The position numbers and the translations under genes were made by a program. The notes under the pieces are model-generated. The model did not search any database and was not told the origin of the DNA. It saw only the letters and a program-made list of their open reading frames with translations. A DNA stretch of 64,000 bases from Paenibacillus sp. MAHUQ-63 (GTDB lineage Bacteria; Bacillota; Bacilli; Paenibacillales; NBRC-103111): positions 1 through 64,000 of the forward strand of contig NZ_JARADB010000001.1 of NCBI RefSeq assembly GCF_028765165.1. Direction: 5' to 3'. Below, one piece after another: positions 36,140 to 45,656 of this stretch (positions are counted from its first letter, which is position 1; every line of letters starts with the position of its first letter).

Positions 36140-36937
36140 CTAGTTTATCTGGCTCTGTATGATATCAAGCAGAGTGCGCTGCTCCTCCACTGGGACGCTT
36201 TCTCCTAGGCGTGCCGCTATTAGCGGAAGCTCCCACTTAGCGAGCTCCTCCCGGCTGTATCCGGTCAGTTCGAGATACGTGTCCTCGTAAGTTTGCATTA
36301 ATATAGTTCTAAGCTGAGCAAACGTCTGGATAATGACCTCGGGAAGCTCCGCCGGTAAGACTGCGTGACGCAGAATAAGGATCGTTCTGGCTGCATCGGC
36401 TTGTGCCGGACCACATACGGCGGTCATCCAATCGATGACGACAGGACCCCTCTGACTTAAAAGTACATTGCCAGGATGGAAGTCACCATGGCAAAGATGA
36501 TCACCCCCGGGAAGCTCGGATAGACGGCTTTCGATCACCGATCGTAACGGCTCGAAGCCGACGTGACGAATGCCGCTGATCATATATGCCAGTCGACTTT
36601 TAATGGGCTCCAAACGACCGGTTGCCTTGACACTGTGTAACTTAGCGTGAAGCTGCGCCAGCTGACGACCGTATTCTGCAGCTTTTTCCGGCTGACTCAT
36701 TAGAATCTCTAGCATGGAAGGCCCCAGGATCCTCTCATATGCAAGTCCGGTAAGCCCGTCAGTTTCTACCTTTCCATAAAATGTCGGGGCTCCTACCGCC
36801 AATTCCTCAATAGTGGCACTAATATTCCGCTCCAGGTCAAGCAGTTTCGGGTCGCGAAATACTTTAAGGACCTGTTTCGACCCTAGTGCATAAATATCCG
36901 CAGTGTTGCCTCTGCCAATCCGTTCGCCCACTCTCAT
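36140..36937 (-). CDS. APH-family phosphotransferase (kinase-like)
   Basis: The 265-aa protein has the aminoglycoside/choline kinase fold: a Gly-rich start IGRGNTADIYAL, Lys in QVLKVF, the catalytic CHGDFHPGNVLL loop with the Brenner Asp, and the metal-binding Asp in VIDWMTA. The substrate is unknown; many members are not resistance enzymes and act on metabolites. ATG at 36937 is preferred because the extra N-terminal 29 residues lie outside the domain; the ribosome site is weak. It stands alone. Confidence 0.82.
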   Translation of the reverse strand: MRVGERIGRGNTADIYALGSKQVLKVFRDPKLLDLERNISATIEELAVGAPTFYGKVETDGLTGLAYERILGPSMLEILMSQPEKAAEYGRQLAQLHAKLHSVKATGRLEPIKSRLAYMISGIRHVGFEPLRSVIESRLSELPGGDHLCHGDFHPGNVLLSQRGPVVIDWMTAVCGPAQADAARTILILRHAVLPAELPEVIIQTFAQLRTILMQTYEDTYLELTGYSREELAKWELPLIAARLGESVPVEEQRTLLDIIQSQIN

Positions 36938-37143
36938 AAGAAACACCCTATTCCATATTAGAATAATATTCCTATGAATTACTATAATCGAAATAAGGTA
37001 AAATCTCCCGTTTAGGTTGTTCATTCGATCTGATCAACTGAAATTACCTCGATAGCATTGCAATAGAAACTGTCCCGAATCCTACTATAGATTCTCCTTA
37101 GTATCGCACAATAAAACAAGGCTGGACACAAGAACCCAATTAC

Positions 37144-37176
37144 AAAAAAACTGCCGCTTCAATGCGGCAGTTTTTT
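37144..37176 (-). terminator. Terminator of the GH10 gene
   Basis: CTGCCGC and GCGGCAG with a 6-nt loop are flanked by an A-run and TTTTTT; the perfect hairpin lies about 40 bases after the xylanase stop codon. Confidence 0.85.
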
Positions 37177-37213
37177 ATAATTGCTATTTTACAAATACAA
37201 TATAACTAACGAA

Positions 37214-40200
37214 TTAATTGATGTTGGTTGCGACATACGCAAGATCCAAGATATCAATTTTGTTATCGTCGTTCATATCTGCAACCTTAGCTTTTGCCCA
37301 ATCTTCGCTGATGGAGTTCTTGCCGTAGTGATAAGCTACAATCGCGAGGTCACCTACGTTAGTGTCTCCATCTCCGTTAATGTCTGCAGACTTATTAGCT
37401 GTTGCTTTGAAGACATCAATGGAGGTGTTGAGGGCTGTGAGAGCACTGTCAACTTGGGCTTGAGTCGCGCTTGCATGGTCTCTTACAGCAATTGCGGTGT
37501 TAATTGCTTCAAGGAGTGCGTCTTTAGCTGCTTGCGGATATTGGCCAGGTTGAGTACCTACTATAGCCGCGCTGTACAGGGCTTGTGCACTCGTAATTGC
37601 TGCATTTAAAGCAGTTTTATCCACATCTATTTGAATAGCACCAACGGATATAGTCTTGCTGCTCAGTGCCGCAGTGGTTACGGTTCCATCAGAACCGCCA
37701 ACCTTCGCTTGGGAGACAGCAACGGTACCCGTTGTATTCTGAACCCCGGACTTTACCCTAAAGGTTATATTTAGAACAGGTGTGCTGGTTCCGGATACGC
37801 CTCCGATATTAACGGAAATGATTCTCACCTTTCCAAGTGTAGCGGTATCTTCTTTCAGAACCTGAATGTTACTGGTTGCACCCGCTGCACTGACATAATC
37901 GAATACGCTGGAATCATAGCTTAGCGTGATATCCTGTGCGTATACGCTTTGTGTCACGCTATCCAGGCTAACAGCTGCTGTGAAAGTACTTCCAGGTGTC
38001 ACACTGTTGTTAGCTGCAATTGTCGCTGTAAGCGATTTGGCTTCTCCATTACCGGGTGTATAAATTCCAAGATCGCCTAGATCAATTGCATAGCTGTTCT
38101 GGAGTTTCTCGTGTTCGCCTGCAAAGAAATCATCCAGGTAAGAATGTCCGAGAATGAATCTGTCCGGATTCACGGCGCCATAGTAGCCGGCATTGGCATT
38201 GCTCTGACTGTCGAACAGCACATAGCTTCCCTGCCATCCCGAACCGGCTACGCCCCAGCTGATGATGTGATCGATGTAAGGTGCGAACTTGTTGAACAGT
38301 TTGTACATCAGCGCGTACTCATAACCGAGGGCGTCAGACTGTCTGACATTGAGCACTGCGGGAGCGACCGCACCACCACCTGGGGTGTTAGTTGGCATCT
38401 TAAGGTCAAGTTCTGAATAGGCAATACCGGATAGAAGGCCTTCGTCAACGAGAGAAGCATAGAGGGCCATGGCAAATTGGTTATCGCTTGCAAGGGTCTT
38501 TCCAATCGAATCGTGTCCCTGGATACCGATGTCTTCGATTAGAGGTCTTCCGTCATACAGCGGATCGGAGAGCCATGCGGTGTTCAGTGCGCGAACCATG
38601 TTGTAGACAGTTCTTGCTTTGGTGCGATTAGAAATGTCGTAATCGTTATAGGTCAGCTTCGGAGGATCGTTAACGATATACGCATCAATGCTGCCAACGT
38701 TGTCGTGTCCGTCGAGCTTCATGTACGCGGGAAGGTTAGCGTAGTTGGCTTTGTAAGCTGCCGCCATCTTGGCGTTGGGGGCCGCGATGTGCGCGTATTT
38801 GAAGAGCAAGTAAATGTAATGCTCGGAGATGTCGCCGCCAATTAGATTATCCGACATTGCAGAAAGCCAGTTGGTGTTTTTGAGTGTCTGTCTCCAGCTG
38901 TTCGGATCCGCAGGGATGGTTTCGCTGTGGCGGCTTTCGTGGACCTCTTCGTTGAGTACGTCCCATGAATTGAAGGGGATTACTCCGCGGGATACACTTG
39001 AGCCATACTTCGTATCCGTGGTCAGGAAGTGCCGCATCACATACATTGTGTGGTTATACTGCACTCTTCTTGCCATTTCCCTGTCTACCTTAACCGTTGT
39101 TGTAACGCCGTTGCCCAATCCGTAGTAATCAGTTGTTCCATTATATCCCAAGGGAAGTGTCGCGGGAATCATCTGCCTCATCCATGCAGGTGCCTGGTTG
39201 TACCATGCCAAGACGTGAGCGTGAGACTTGTACTGACCTGGAGTTCCGGAATCCCTGATCGCTTGATAAGAGCTGGTCGGGAAACTGTATTCACCTATAC
39301 CAGGGGTGGTGGTTGCGCCGCTTAGAGCCTCGCCGGTAACGCTTTTCAACCAACTCGGGCCGCGGGGATGCGTACCATCTGCCTTGAGATTGTTGCCGTC
39401 GACAAAGATTTCATAGTGATTGGCTCTGGTTCCGGTTACTGCTCCGGTTCCGATCGTACCGACCATGAACGTGCCATTTTGCCTGTTGTAAATATTCTTT
39501 AAAGGCGTTACGACACTCTGGTTTTCATTGTTGACAACGTTAGGAAGCGCAACACCGTTAGGGTCCGGTGCGGTTATTTGGATGTTGGCGACAAGAAGCA
39601 TACCGGTTTCTGCGGGACGGCCGTTCTCGCCATGGAGTTCAAGAATGAAGTTAGAGGAAGTGCCTGTTGTGGCGGTAATGCTAGTGTGCTTCAACAACCA
39701 GGTTTCACCGTTGTAGCTGCCAATCCAGTCGGGGTTAAGGTTGTTGTACTCGTATTCCCTGAGGTAGGTATCGATGTCAGAGCCTGCATTTCTGATTCTC
39801 CACCTCATGAATTTTCCCTGAGCGCTCTTGGGATAGTACACATCAAACTCAATAGTTGAGCCTGCGGGAACATCTACACTCGGGGACAACGGAGATTGAA
39901 GAGACATTCCTCCGAAGATGGTTTTTCCGTTATGGACGTAATTGATCTGGAGCACATCAGCTTTGCCTTGAGAATCTGCAAAAGGATACGGAATCATTTT
40001 GAATGTACCACCAGCAAAGTCGGTGGGAACACGGTTGTCAAGCGGGGTTCTTGAGGTCCAGACATTGGTGGGCGCGGTAATTTTTACAGGTATTTTACCA
40101 GGACCCGGATCAAGACGGAAATAGGGATTGGAACCATCCGCTTTGATCTTTCCAGTGAAACTCGCTATTGCGTTTTCAAGACTGGCAATGGCTTCGTTGG

Positions 40201-40498
40201 CCGGAGTGTGCGCATCGCGCGCGAACTCAAGCGCGTTATCCAGTTCTTGGAGTTCGTCGGCGAACACCCAGGGGAAAGCTTTATTCACATCGGATCCAAC
40301 GTCAGTGTGACTAATCTGGAGCGGGAATTCCTCGTTGCCGGCTTTTAAAGCTTCGGCTTGTGCAATGAGGTCGTTCAGTTCTTGTGTCCGTTCGCCTTCA
40401 GCCGCAGCGGCCGGGACGGGGGCAGACGCGAATAAAGAGAACAGCATGATGACGACGAGGATGCGGGAGACGTTGATTAAGAATTTTTCACGGTTCAT
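37214..40498 (-). CDS. GH10 endo-xylanase with cohesin-like and dockerin domains
   Basis: This secreted 1094-aa enzyme has a signal peptide (about 1-33), a helical segment (35-115), a CBM22-like beta-sandwich (about 120-305), a GH10 barrel (about 330-790), a cohesin-like domain (about 825-955), a helical FIVAR-like segment (about 965-1030) and a C-terminal dockerin (about 1034-1094) with two calcium loops (DINGDGDTNVGD and DMNDDNKIDILD). The acid/base is Glu517 in WDVLNEE and the nucleophile Glu696 in YSELDL. In the usual VWHxQxPxW motif Tyr433 replaces the His (LAWYNQAPAW). ATG at 40498 follows AAGGAG. It should cut xylan backbones outside the cell; a canonical cre box and a shared promoter motif lie upstream. 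Confidence 0.92.
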   Translation of the reverse strand: MNREKFLINVSRILVVIMLFSLFASAPVPAAAAEGERTQELNDLIAQAEALKAGNEEFPLQISHTDVGSDVNKAFPWVFADELQELDNALEFARDAHTPANEAIASLENAIASFTGKIKADGSNPYFRLDPGPGKIPVKITAPTNVWTSRTPLDNRVPTDFAGGTFKMIPYPFADSQGKADVLQINYVHNGKTIFGGMSLQSPLSPSVDVPAGSTIEFDVYYPKSAQGKFMRWRIRNAGSDIDTYLREYEYNNLNPDWIGSYNGETWLLKHTSITATTGTSSNFILELHGENGRPAETGMLLVANIQITAPDPNGVALPNVVNNENQSVVTPLKNIYNRQNGTFMVGTIGTGAVTGTRANHYEIFVDGNNLKADGTHPRGPSWLKSVTGEALSGATTTPGIGEYSFPTSSYQAIRDSGTPGQYKSHAHVLAWYNQAPAWMRQMIPATLPLGYNGTTDYYGLGNGVTTTVKVDREMARRVQYNHTMYVMRHFLTTDTKYGSSVSRGVIPFNSWDVLNEEVHESRHSETIPADPNSWRQTLKNTNWLSAMSDNLIGGDISEHYIYLLFKYAHIAAPNAKMAAAYKANYANLPAYMKLDGHDNVGSIDAYIVNDPPKLTYNDYDISNRTKARTVYNMVRALNTAWLSDPLYDGRPLIEDIGIQGHDSIGKTLASDNQFAMALYASLVDEGLLSGIAYSELDLKMPTNTPGGGAVAPAVLNVRQSDALGYEYALMYKLFNKFAPYIDHIISWGVAGSGWQGSYVLFDSQSNANAGYYGAVNPDRFILGHSYLDDFFAGEHEKLQNSYAIDLGDLGIYTPGNGEAKSLTATIAANNSVTPGSTFTAAVSLDSVTQSVYAQDITLSYDSSVFDYVSAAGATSNIQVLKEDTATLGKVRIISVNIGGVSGTSTPVLNITFRVKSGVQNTTGTVAVSQAKVGGSDGTVTTAALSSKTISVGAIQIDVDKTALNAAITSAQALYSAAIVGTQPGQYPQAAKDALLEAINTAIAVRDHASATQAQVDSALTALNTSIDVFKATANKSADINGDGDTNVGDLAIVAYHYGKNSISEDWAKAKVADMNDDNKIDILDLAYVATNIN

Positions 40499-40672
40499 CT
40501 TCGTTTTACTCCTTTTCTTAGGCAACCTCTACAGTCTCGTTTTAAAGTCGCCCAATTGTTAGATTTCGAAATTTTTCACAGTTTCACTGATAGTTGTGTT
40601 TGTTGGAAAATTAGGAATTACATGGCTTGACGGTCAATTAAACACCTCCCTCTCATATTGGCCCGTAGGAAA

Positions 40673-40686
40673 TGGAAACGTTTTCA
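40673..40686. promoter_or_regulatory. Canonical cre box upstream of the GH10 gene
   Basis: TGGAAACGTTTTCA is a near-perfect palindromic match to the cre consensus for CcpA. It lies between the shared promoter motif and the GH10 start, a repression or roadblock position. Confidence 0.8.
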
Positions 40687-40730
40687 AGATTAACTATTGA
40701 TACTATGATAAACAAACCTTATTATTAACT

Positions 40731-40760
40731 CCATGGATGGATAATAGATCATTTGTATTT
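40731..40760 (-). promoter_or_regulatory. Motif shared by the GH10 and GH67 promoters
   Basis: On the minus strand TACAAATGATCT is followed after 9 bases by CCATGG. The same pattern, TACAAATCATCT-N9-CCATGG, lies upstream of the GH67 gene. It is a candidate site for a common activator. Confidence 0.5.
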
Positions 40761-40863
40761 TTTTCGTAGGCGGTTACAACTTGAGCATGAGAGCCCCCTG
40801 GAAGGAATGTAATCATTTCTTTCGTAGTCTCATGCGACAGCTCCTCTCCTGTAAATAGAGAAA

Positions 40864-40892
40864 ACCACTCCACCAATATATGTAATGGAGCG
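40864..40892 (-). terminator. Terminator of the ytfQ-like gene
   Basis: CCACTCCA and TGGAGCGG pair with one G-U, and on the minus strand the stem is followed by TTTTCTC. Confidence 0.6.
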
Positions 40893-40913
40893 GCTTTAAC
40901 TCACTACTGCTTG

Positions 40914-41951
40914 TTAGTATTGTCGCTCGGGAAGAGCCTTCTTCGCATCTTCTGAAGTAAACACGCCTTCTTTGGTAACAATGCGCTTCTCGATTTGTTT
41001 ACCGGCCACAACATCATTCACAGCCTGCATCAATTGCGGTCCGAGCAATGGATTACATTCAACGATGAAGTTGATTTTACCTTCAGCCGCTGCTGTCATG
41101 CCGTCCTTCACCGCATCAACAGAAATAATTGTAATATCTTGGCCTGGTTTGAGACCAGCCGCCTCAATTGCTTGAATCGCGCCAAGCGCCATATCATCGT
41201 TGTGTGCATACAGCACATCAATATCTTTATGTGCTTTCAGGAACGCCTGCATAACTTCTTTCCCTTTGGCACGAGTAAAGTCGCCAGTTTGGGAAGCAAT
41301 GACCTTGAGGTGCGAGTTGCTCTTAATCTCTTCAGCGAAACCGGCTTTTCGGTCGTTTGCCGGAGCAGACCCTGTTGTCCCTTGAAGCTCAACGATATTC
41401 ACGTCTTCCTTCGCATCTTTGTATTTATCAGCCAACCATTTCCCCGCCTTTTTGCCTTCCTCTACGAAGTCCGAACCTATAAATGTCGCATATAGCGAAG
41501 TATCTTTGGAATCAACAGCACGGTCTGTAAGAATGACCGGAATTTTGGCGTCTTTCGCTTCCTTCAATACCGTGTCCCAACCGGATTCAACGACCGGAGA
41601 GAACGCGATGACGTCCACTTTCTGCTGGATATACGTTCGGATGGCTTTAATTTGGTTTTCTTGCTTTTGCTGAGCGTCGGAGAATTTAAGGTCAAAGCCC
41701 GCATCCTTCGCCGAATCTTGAATTGACTTGGTATTTGCCGTACGCCAACCGCTTTCCGCTCCCACTTGTGCGAAGCCTAGCGTAATTTTTTTTGCTGCCG
41801 CCGGAGTCGCCGGAGCAGTTGTCGCTGTATTACCTGCAGGAGCTGCAGTTGTGCCGCTGGAACCCGTACCGGCGCTATTGCTGCAAGCCGCCGTGAATAA
41901 CATCATGCAGGAAGCTGCGATGAGGACTCCCATTTTTTTCGTCATTTTCAT
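40914..41951 (-). CDS. ytfQ: Sugar-binding lipoprotein, YtfQ-like (galactofuranose/arabinose type)
   Basis: The 345-aa protein has a lipoprotein signal (FTAAC, Cys at about 23), a linker and a periplasmic-binding-protein type 1 domain. The segments LGFAQVGAESGWRTANTKSI, SPVVESGWDTVL, ILTDR and TGSAPANDRKAGF closely follow E. coli YtfQ, the furanose-sugar receptor. It should feed the YtfR/YtfT/YjfF-like components encoded at 58112-61604, about 17 kb away; a conserved promoter block links the two units. In this locus an arabinofuranose or xylose-derived ligand is plausible. ATG at 41951 follows GGGGAGG. Confidence 0.87.
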   Translation of the reverse strand: MKMTKKMGVLIAASCMMLFTAACSNSAGTGSSGTTAAPAGNTATTAPATPAAAKKITLGFAQVGAESGWRTANTKSIQDSAKDAGFDLKFSDAQQKQENQIKAIRTYIQQKVDVIAFSPVVESGWDTVLKEAKDAKIPVILTDRAVDSKDTSLYATFIGSDFVEEGKKAGKWLADKYKDAKEDVNIVELQGTTGSAPANDRKAGFAEEIKSNSHLKVIASQTGDFTRAKGKEVMQAFLKAHKDIDVLYAHNDDMALGAIQAIEAAGLKPGQDITIISVDAVKDGMTAAAEGKINFIVECNPLLGPQLMQAVNDVVAGKQIEKRIVTKEGVFTSEDAKKALPERQY

Positions 41952-41994
41952 GATTTATTTCCTCCCCTTCATTCACCTCTTGGTCGGTGTGCCC

Positions 41995-42060
41995 TCATTA
42001 TAAAACGCTTCCATCATCGCTTTATACGGAGTTTCAAGTTCATTTCTTATAAATTTTTGG
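41995..42060 (-). promoter_or_regulatory. ytfQ-like gene promoter, sharing a block with the ytfR-like operon
   Basis: On the minus strand: AAATTTATAAGAAATGAACT, then TGAAACTCCGTATAAA, then a TATAAT -10 (41997-42002). The same arrangement precedes the ytfR-like operon. GAAAY repeats 11 bp apart look like an AraC-type operator. A cre-like box, TGGAAGCGTTTTAT (42000-42013), overlaps the -10, so CcpA could block polymerase directly. Confidence 0.65.
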
Positions 42061-42212
42061 GGTTCACTAAGATGTCTCAGCAAAAAGTTTGTTTTTTTGA
42101 GAAAAAATTGTTATTTACTTTGAATTTGATAAGCACCATATCCGCCTTGGTAACAATTTGCTATAGTAAAATGGAGAACTATGACCTGAGCGGTAGAAAG
42201 GTTGCATCATTC

Positions 42213-44024
42213 ATGAGATTGATACGATGGATTTCTTCCAGCTTGCAAATTAAGCTGCTTACAATGTTTATCATACTAACTTGCATTCCTCTTATTGCAG
42301 TTGGACTTATCTCCTATCAGAAGTCTTTCAAAACCGTATTCGACAACAGTAAAGCAGCCGCTATGCTTTCCGCAGGCCAATTGGCTAGGGACCTTGATAC
42401 ACAATTCATCGCTACGCGGAGTCTGCTTGAGATCAGTAAAAACTCGCAGGTGCTTCATTTTATGTTCTCCCAGGAAGATACTTATGAAGATGCCAAACAA
42501 ATCTTACGAACCATGGATTCTTACCGGCAGACATACCAATATGACAGCGTTCTCAATATTACTATGATTAACTTATACGGCAGAGGCATCAGTGAGCGTA
42601 GGGGCCTATTCCAACTGGAGAAAAACCCTTTGCGCAATCCGCACCTGACACATCTGACGAATAACCCGGATGAGGTGCTTATTATTCCTCCATCCGAAGC
42701 ATCCGCGCTCGACCGTATTGACGGTTTTCAATACAACACCACGAACGTCATTTCCATTATGGCTGCGATCAAACAGCAAATCACTCATGAAGTCATTGGA
42801 TTCATCATCATTGATGTGGATGATAAGATTGTCAAACAATTTTGCGATAACGTTATGATTGGTGAAACAGGATTTTATTTTGTCGTGGATTCATCAGGTA
42901 AACCGATTTTTACGCCATCATCCCTCAAGAACCCGACCAAGCTCCCGTCGTCTTCGGATTTATCACGCATAATGACCGGTTCGGATTCAAATTATGTGGA
43001 CTCCGCGGAAGGTAAGCCTAAGTTTGTATATGCAGCTCCTTCAAATGCAACTGGGTGGAAAATTATTGGTTATGTCCCGCTTCAGGAAATTGTTGAAGAA
43101 GCAAACTCCATTCGCCAACTGATCATTATTACTGTTGTGCTTAGTTTTATCTTTGCCGTCTCGCTTCATTTTTTCATCTCCTATCGATTAACGCACCCTC
43201 TTCATCTATTAAAAAGTAAAATGCAGCTCGCGGCTTCAGGCTATTTGGAAGCTAAGGTCACACCAAAAGGTAATGACGAAATTGCGCTTCTAGGCAACAG
43301 CTTTAACTCTATGCTCAGTAAAATTCGAGAGTTGCTTGAACAGAGTATTAAAGAACAGGAAGAAATTAAAAAAGCGGAACTGCGGGCCTTACAGGCGCAA
43401 ATTAATCCTCACTTTCTGTACAACACATTGGATTCCATCGTGTGGATGGCCGAGGCTGGGAAGAATGCTCAAGTCATTCAGCTTGTACAATCTCTTTCCA
43501 AGTTGTTTCGCATTTCACTCAGCAAAGGCCGGGATTGGATTATCATTCATAAAGAAATCGAGCATGTACAAAGCTATCTAGTTATTCAACAGATGCGTTA
43601 TCGAGATATTCTGGATTATGAGATTCTTATAGACGAGAAGTTAAACCCTTATCCAATCCTCAAAATGACGCTGCAGCCGATTGTAGAGAATGCGCTTTAT
43701 CATGGCTTAAAAAACAAGCGCCGAAAAGGCTTGATCCGAATCTATGGCCACATCGAGGACAATGAAGAAATAGTGCTTGTCGTCGAAGATGACGGTATTG
43801 GAATGTCACCGGAGAAGCTTGAACAAATACGTCAATATTTAACCAATAAGCAGCTGCCGGAGCAAACGGGGAATGAAGTATCAGGCGGGTTCGGTCTGCA
43901 TAACGTGCAGCAAAGAATTAAGCTATATTACGGAGACAAGTACGGAGTAAGTATAGACAGCATTCAAAATGAAGGAACAAAGGTTTCCATTAGAATCCCC
44001 AAAACAGGAGGCAACGGATATTGA
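42213..44024 (+). CDS. Sensor histidine kinase, YesM/LytS type
   Basis: The 603-aa kinase has membrane segments at about 12-35 and 300-323 around a Cache-like sensor domain, then HAMP, the His_kinase domain with His400 in QINPHFLYNT and a HATPase domain with EDDGIGM and GFGLHNVQQRI. The frame is open from 42057, but ATG at 42213 gives the normal N-terminus; AAAGG lies about 11-13 nt before it, so the start is uncertain. It forms a tight operon with a receiver-only regulator and a sugar-binding lipoprotein. Confidence 0.9.
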   Translation: MRLIRWISSSLQIKLLTMFIILTCIPLIAVGLISYQKSFKTVFDNSKAAAMLSAGQLARDLDTQFIATRSLLEISKNSQVLHFMFSQEDTYEDAKQILRTMDSYRQTYQYDSVLNITMINLYGRGISERRGLFQLEKNPLRNPHLTHLTNNPDEVLIIPPSEASALDRIDGFQYNTTNVISIMAAIKQQITHEVIGFIIIDVDDKIVKQFCDNVMIGETGFYFVVDSSGKPIFTPSSLKNPTKLPSSSDLSRIMTGSDSNYVDSAEGKPKFVYAAPSNATGWKIIGYVPLQEIVEEANSIRQLIIITVVLSFIFAVSLHFFISYRLTHPLHLLKSKMQLAASGYLEAKVTPKGNDEIALLGNSFNSMLSKIRELLEQSIKEQEEIKKAELRALQAQINPHFLYNTLDSIVWMAEAGKNAQVIQLVQSLSKLFRISLSKGRDWIIIHKEIEHVQSYLVIQQMRYRDILDYEILIDEKLNPYPILKMTLQPIVENALYHGLKNKRRKGLIRIYGHIEDNEEIVLVVEDDGIGMSPEKLEQIRQYLTNKQLPEQTGNEVSGGFGLHNVQQRIKLYYGDKYGVSIDSIQNEGTKVSIRIPKTGGNGY

Positions 44025-44425
44025 AAAAGGTGTTGCTAGTTGACGATGAAATTTTAATCCGCGAGACGATTCGAGATACGATTCATTGGGAAGAAGCTGG
44101 GCTTATATACTCCGGGGATGCTCCCGACGGTGAAGCCGCACTGCCGCTGATCGAGCAATATAAACCTGACATTTTGATTACGGATATTAAGATGCCGTTC
44201 ATGGACGGACTTGAATTAAGTTCATACGTCAAGAAGAACATGCCGAATATCAAAATTATCATTCTAAGCGGCCACGGAGAGCACGAATATATCAAATCTG
44301 CTTTACAAATAGGCGTGGAAGCGTATTGTACGAAACCGTTTAGTTCAGCAGATCTGTACCAAGTACTTCGGCAGGTAAGCGACAAGATTGACGCTGAGTG
44401 CCGTGAAAAAGGGACGCTAACTTGA
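44021..44425 (+). CDS. Stand-alone receiver-domain response regulator (134 aa)
   Basis: The protein is only a receiver domain: acidic pocket Asp8-Asp9, phospho-acceptor Asp55 in ITDIKMP, Ser83 and Lys105. It ends where YesN-type proteins would begin their linker and AraC domain. It is strongly similar to the first 125 residues of the full regulator at 61697. The start is TTG at 44021, overlapping the kinase stop by 4 bases, with AGGAGG upstream. Lacking a DNA-binding domain, it may act as a phosphate sink, a modulator, or a truncated remnant. A UGA stop is followed directly by the ribosome site of the next gene. Confidence 0.85.
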   Translation: MKKVLLVDDEILIRETIRDTIHWEEAGLIYSGDAPDGEAALPLIEQYKPDILITDIKMPFMDGLELSSYVKKNMPNIKIIILSGHGEHEYIKSALQIGVEAYCTKPFSSADLYQVLRQVSDKIDAECREKGTLT

Positions 44426-44449
44426 TGAAAAGAAAGGAGCATAAGCTCT

Positions 44450-45415
44450 GTGTCAGTAACTCCTAGATCGCTTTTGTTATTCTTCATTATCTGTTCACTA
44501 ATCACAAATGTCGGCTGCCGAAAATCCAGTACTCCCCTGATTTCTTCCGAAACGCTGTCTACGCCTGCTCCAAAAACAGCGCATAACCCAACCTATACGT
44601 TTGGTATCATTTATCCAATCGCCCATTCTTTTTACGAAATCATTACCCAAAATGCCGAAAAGACGGCTGCCGCTAATTCAGTTCAACTGGTGGTGAAAGC
44701 GCCGGAAGAAATGAGTACCGAGCAGCAGATTCGCATGATGGAAACGATGATTAAGCAAAGGGTCGACGGAATTGCCATTGATCCAATCGATCCAGACTCC
44801 CTGATCTCCGTAATTAACAAAGCGGTGGATGCCGGAATACCGGTCATATGTTTCGAAACTGACGCCCCATTAAGCCGACGCTCTTCCTACATCGGGCTTG
44901 ATCATTATAAAGGTGGGATGCGAATGGGCGAGGTAGTGAACAAGCTAATGAAAGGCAAAGGGATGGTGCTTGTCGAATCTGGCATGGTTCATAACTCTAT
45001 TCAGAAGGAACGACTATCCGGCCTGCTCAACTATTTGTCCCGGAATACGGAGATTCAGGTGCTGGAAGTCGGCTATAACGAAGGCTCTTCGGATAAAGCT
45101 TTAAAAGATATGGAACGTATGATCGACGACCATCCCCACTTTGATACGCTCATTACCCTTGATATTATGTCCAGTCCAGCCTCGATCCTCTTGTGGAAGG
45201 CCAAGGGTTTGAAACGAAATGCAATCTCCTTCGGTATGATGCCGAAAGTGAAGGAGGCGCTCATTAACGGGCAAATCACCTCGGTTATTTCACAAAATGA
45301 ACAGTTGTGGGGAGACTACATCATTGGACAATTGCTAAGCACTGTTCGCGGGGAAAGCGCCTCTGCCTATATCGACACCGGAGTTCAGGAGATGACCAAG
45401 CAAATGCTGGAATAA
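44450..45415 (+). CDS. Sugar-binding lipoprotein, probable sensor subunit
   Basis: The 321-aa protein has a lipoprotein signal (TNVGC, Cys at about 23) and a periplasmic-binding-protein type 1 domain of the RbsB family (FGIIYPIAHSFYE, IDPIDPDSLISVINKAVDAG, SYIGLDHYKGG). It follows the kinase and receiver genes in one operon and no permease is adjacent, so it more likely presents sugar to the kinase than to a transporter, as XylFII does for LytS in Clostridium. The start is GTG at 44450, 11 nt after AAAGGAG. Confidence 0.85.
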   Translation: MSVTPRSLLLFFIICSLITNVGCRKSSTPLISSETLSTPAPKTAHNPTYTFGIIYPIAHSFYEIITQNAEKTAAANSVQLVVKAPEEMSTEQQIRMMETMIKQRVDGIAIDPIDPDSLISVINKAVDAGIPVICFETDAPLSRRSSYIGLDHYKGGMRMGEVVNKLMKGKGMVLVESGMVHNSIQKERLSGLLNYLSRNTEIQVLEVGYNEGSSDKALKDMERMIDDHPHFDTLITLDIMSSPASILLWKAKGLKRNAISFGMMPKVKEALINGQITSVISQNEQLWGDYIIGQLLSTVRGESASAYIDTGVQEMTKQMLE

Positions 45416-45528
45416 TGTTGAATAATTTATTTGAAAGGTTTGTTATTTTATCATCGCTAAAAACGGGAAATAAAAATTTATAATTTTTGAAGCGCAAAAC
45501 TTCATCGATTCTAGTTATGACACAGGTT

Positions 45529-45560
45529 TATAATAGAAGTAATTCAGGAAAACGCTTACG
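45529..45560 (+). promoter_or_regulatory. Promoter -10 and cre-like box of the cohesin-SLH gene
   Basis: TATAAT at 45529-45534 is preceded 18 bases upstream by CATCGATT, resembling the CATCGTG-N18-TATAAT layout of the two GH43 promoters. Downstream, GGAAAACGCTTACG (45547-45560) matches cre at 12 of 14 positions. Confidence 0.5.
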
Positions 45561-45656
45561 TTGCTGTAACTAATATTTTTAAAAATTTATGGTACATTTC
45601 CGTGCTACGAGTGGGAGAAACTCGCTCCCCTTGTCCTATAGGAGAGGATGGTAGAC

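Larger units (their letters stand above)
40499..40913. other. Non-coding region between the GH10 and ytfQ-like genes
   Basis: No gene is seen. It holds the GH10 promoter motif (40731-40760), a canonical cre box (40673-40686) and the terminator of the ytfQ-like gene (40864-40892). Confidence 0.7.

Noticed and set aside
36140..36937. Aminoglycoside resistance gene
   Set aside because: The fold matches the broad APH family only; no feature points to an antibiotic substrate.
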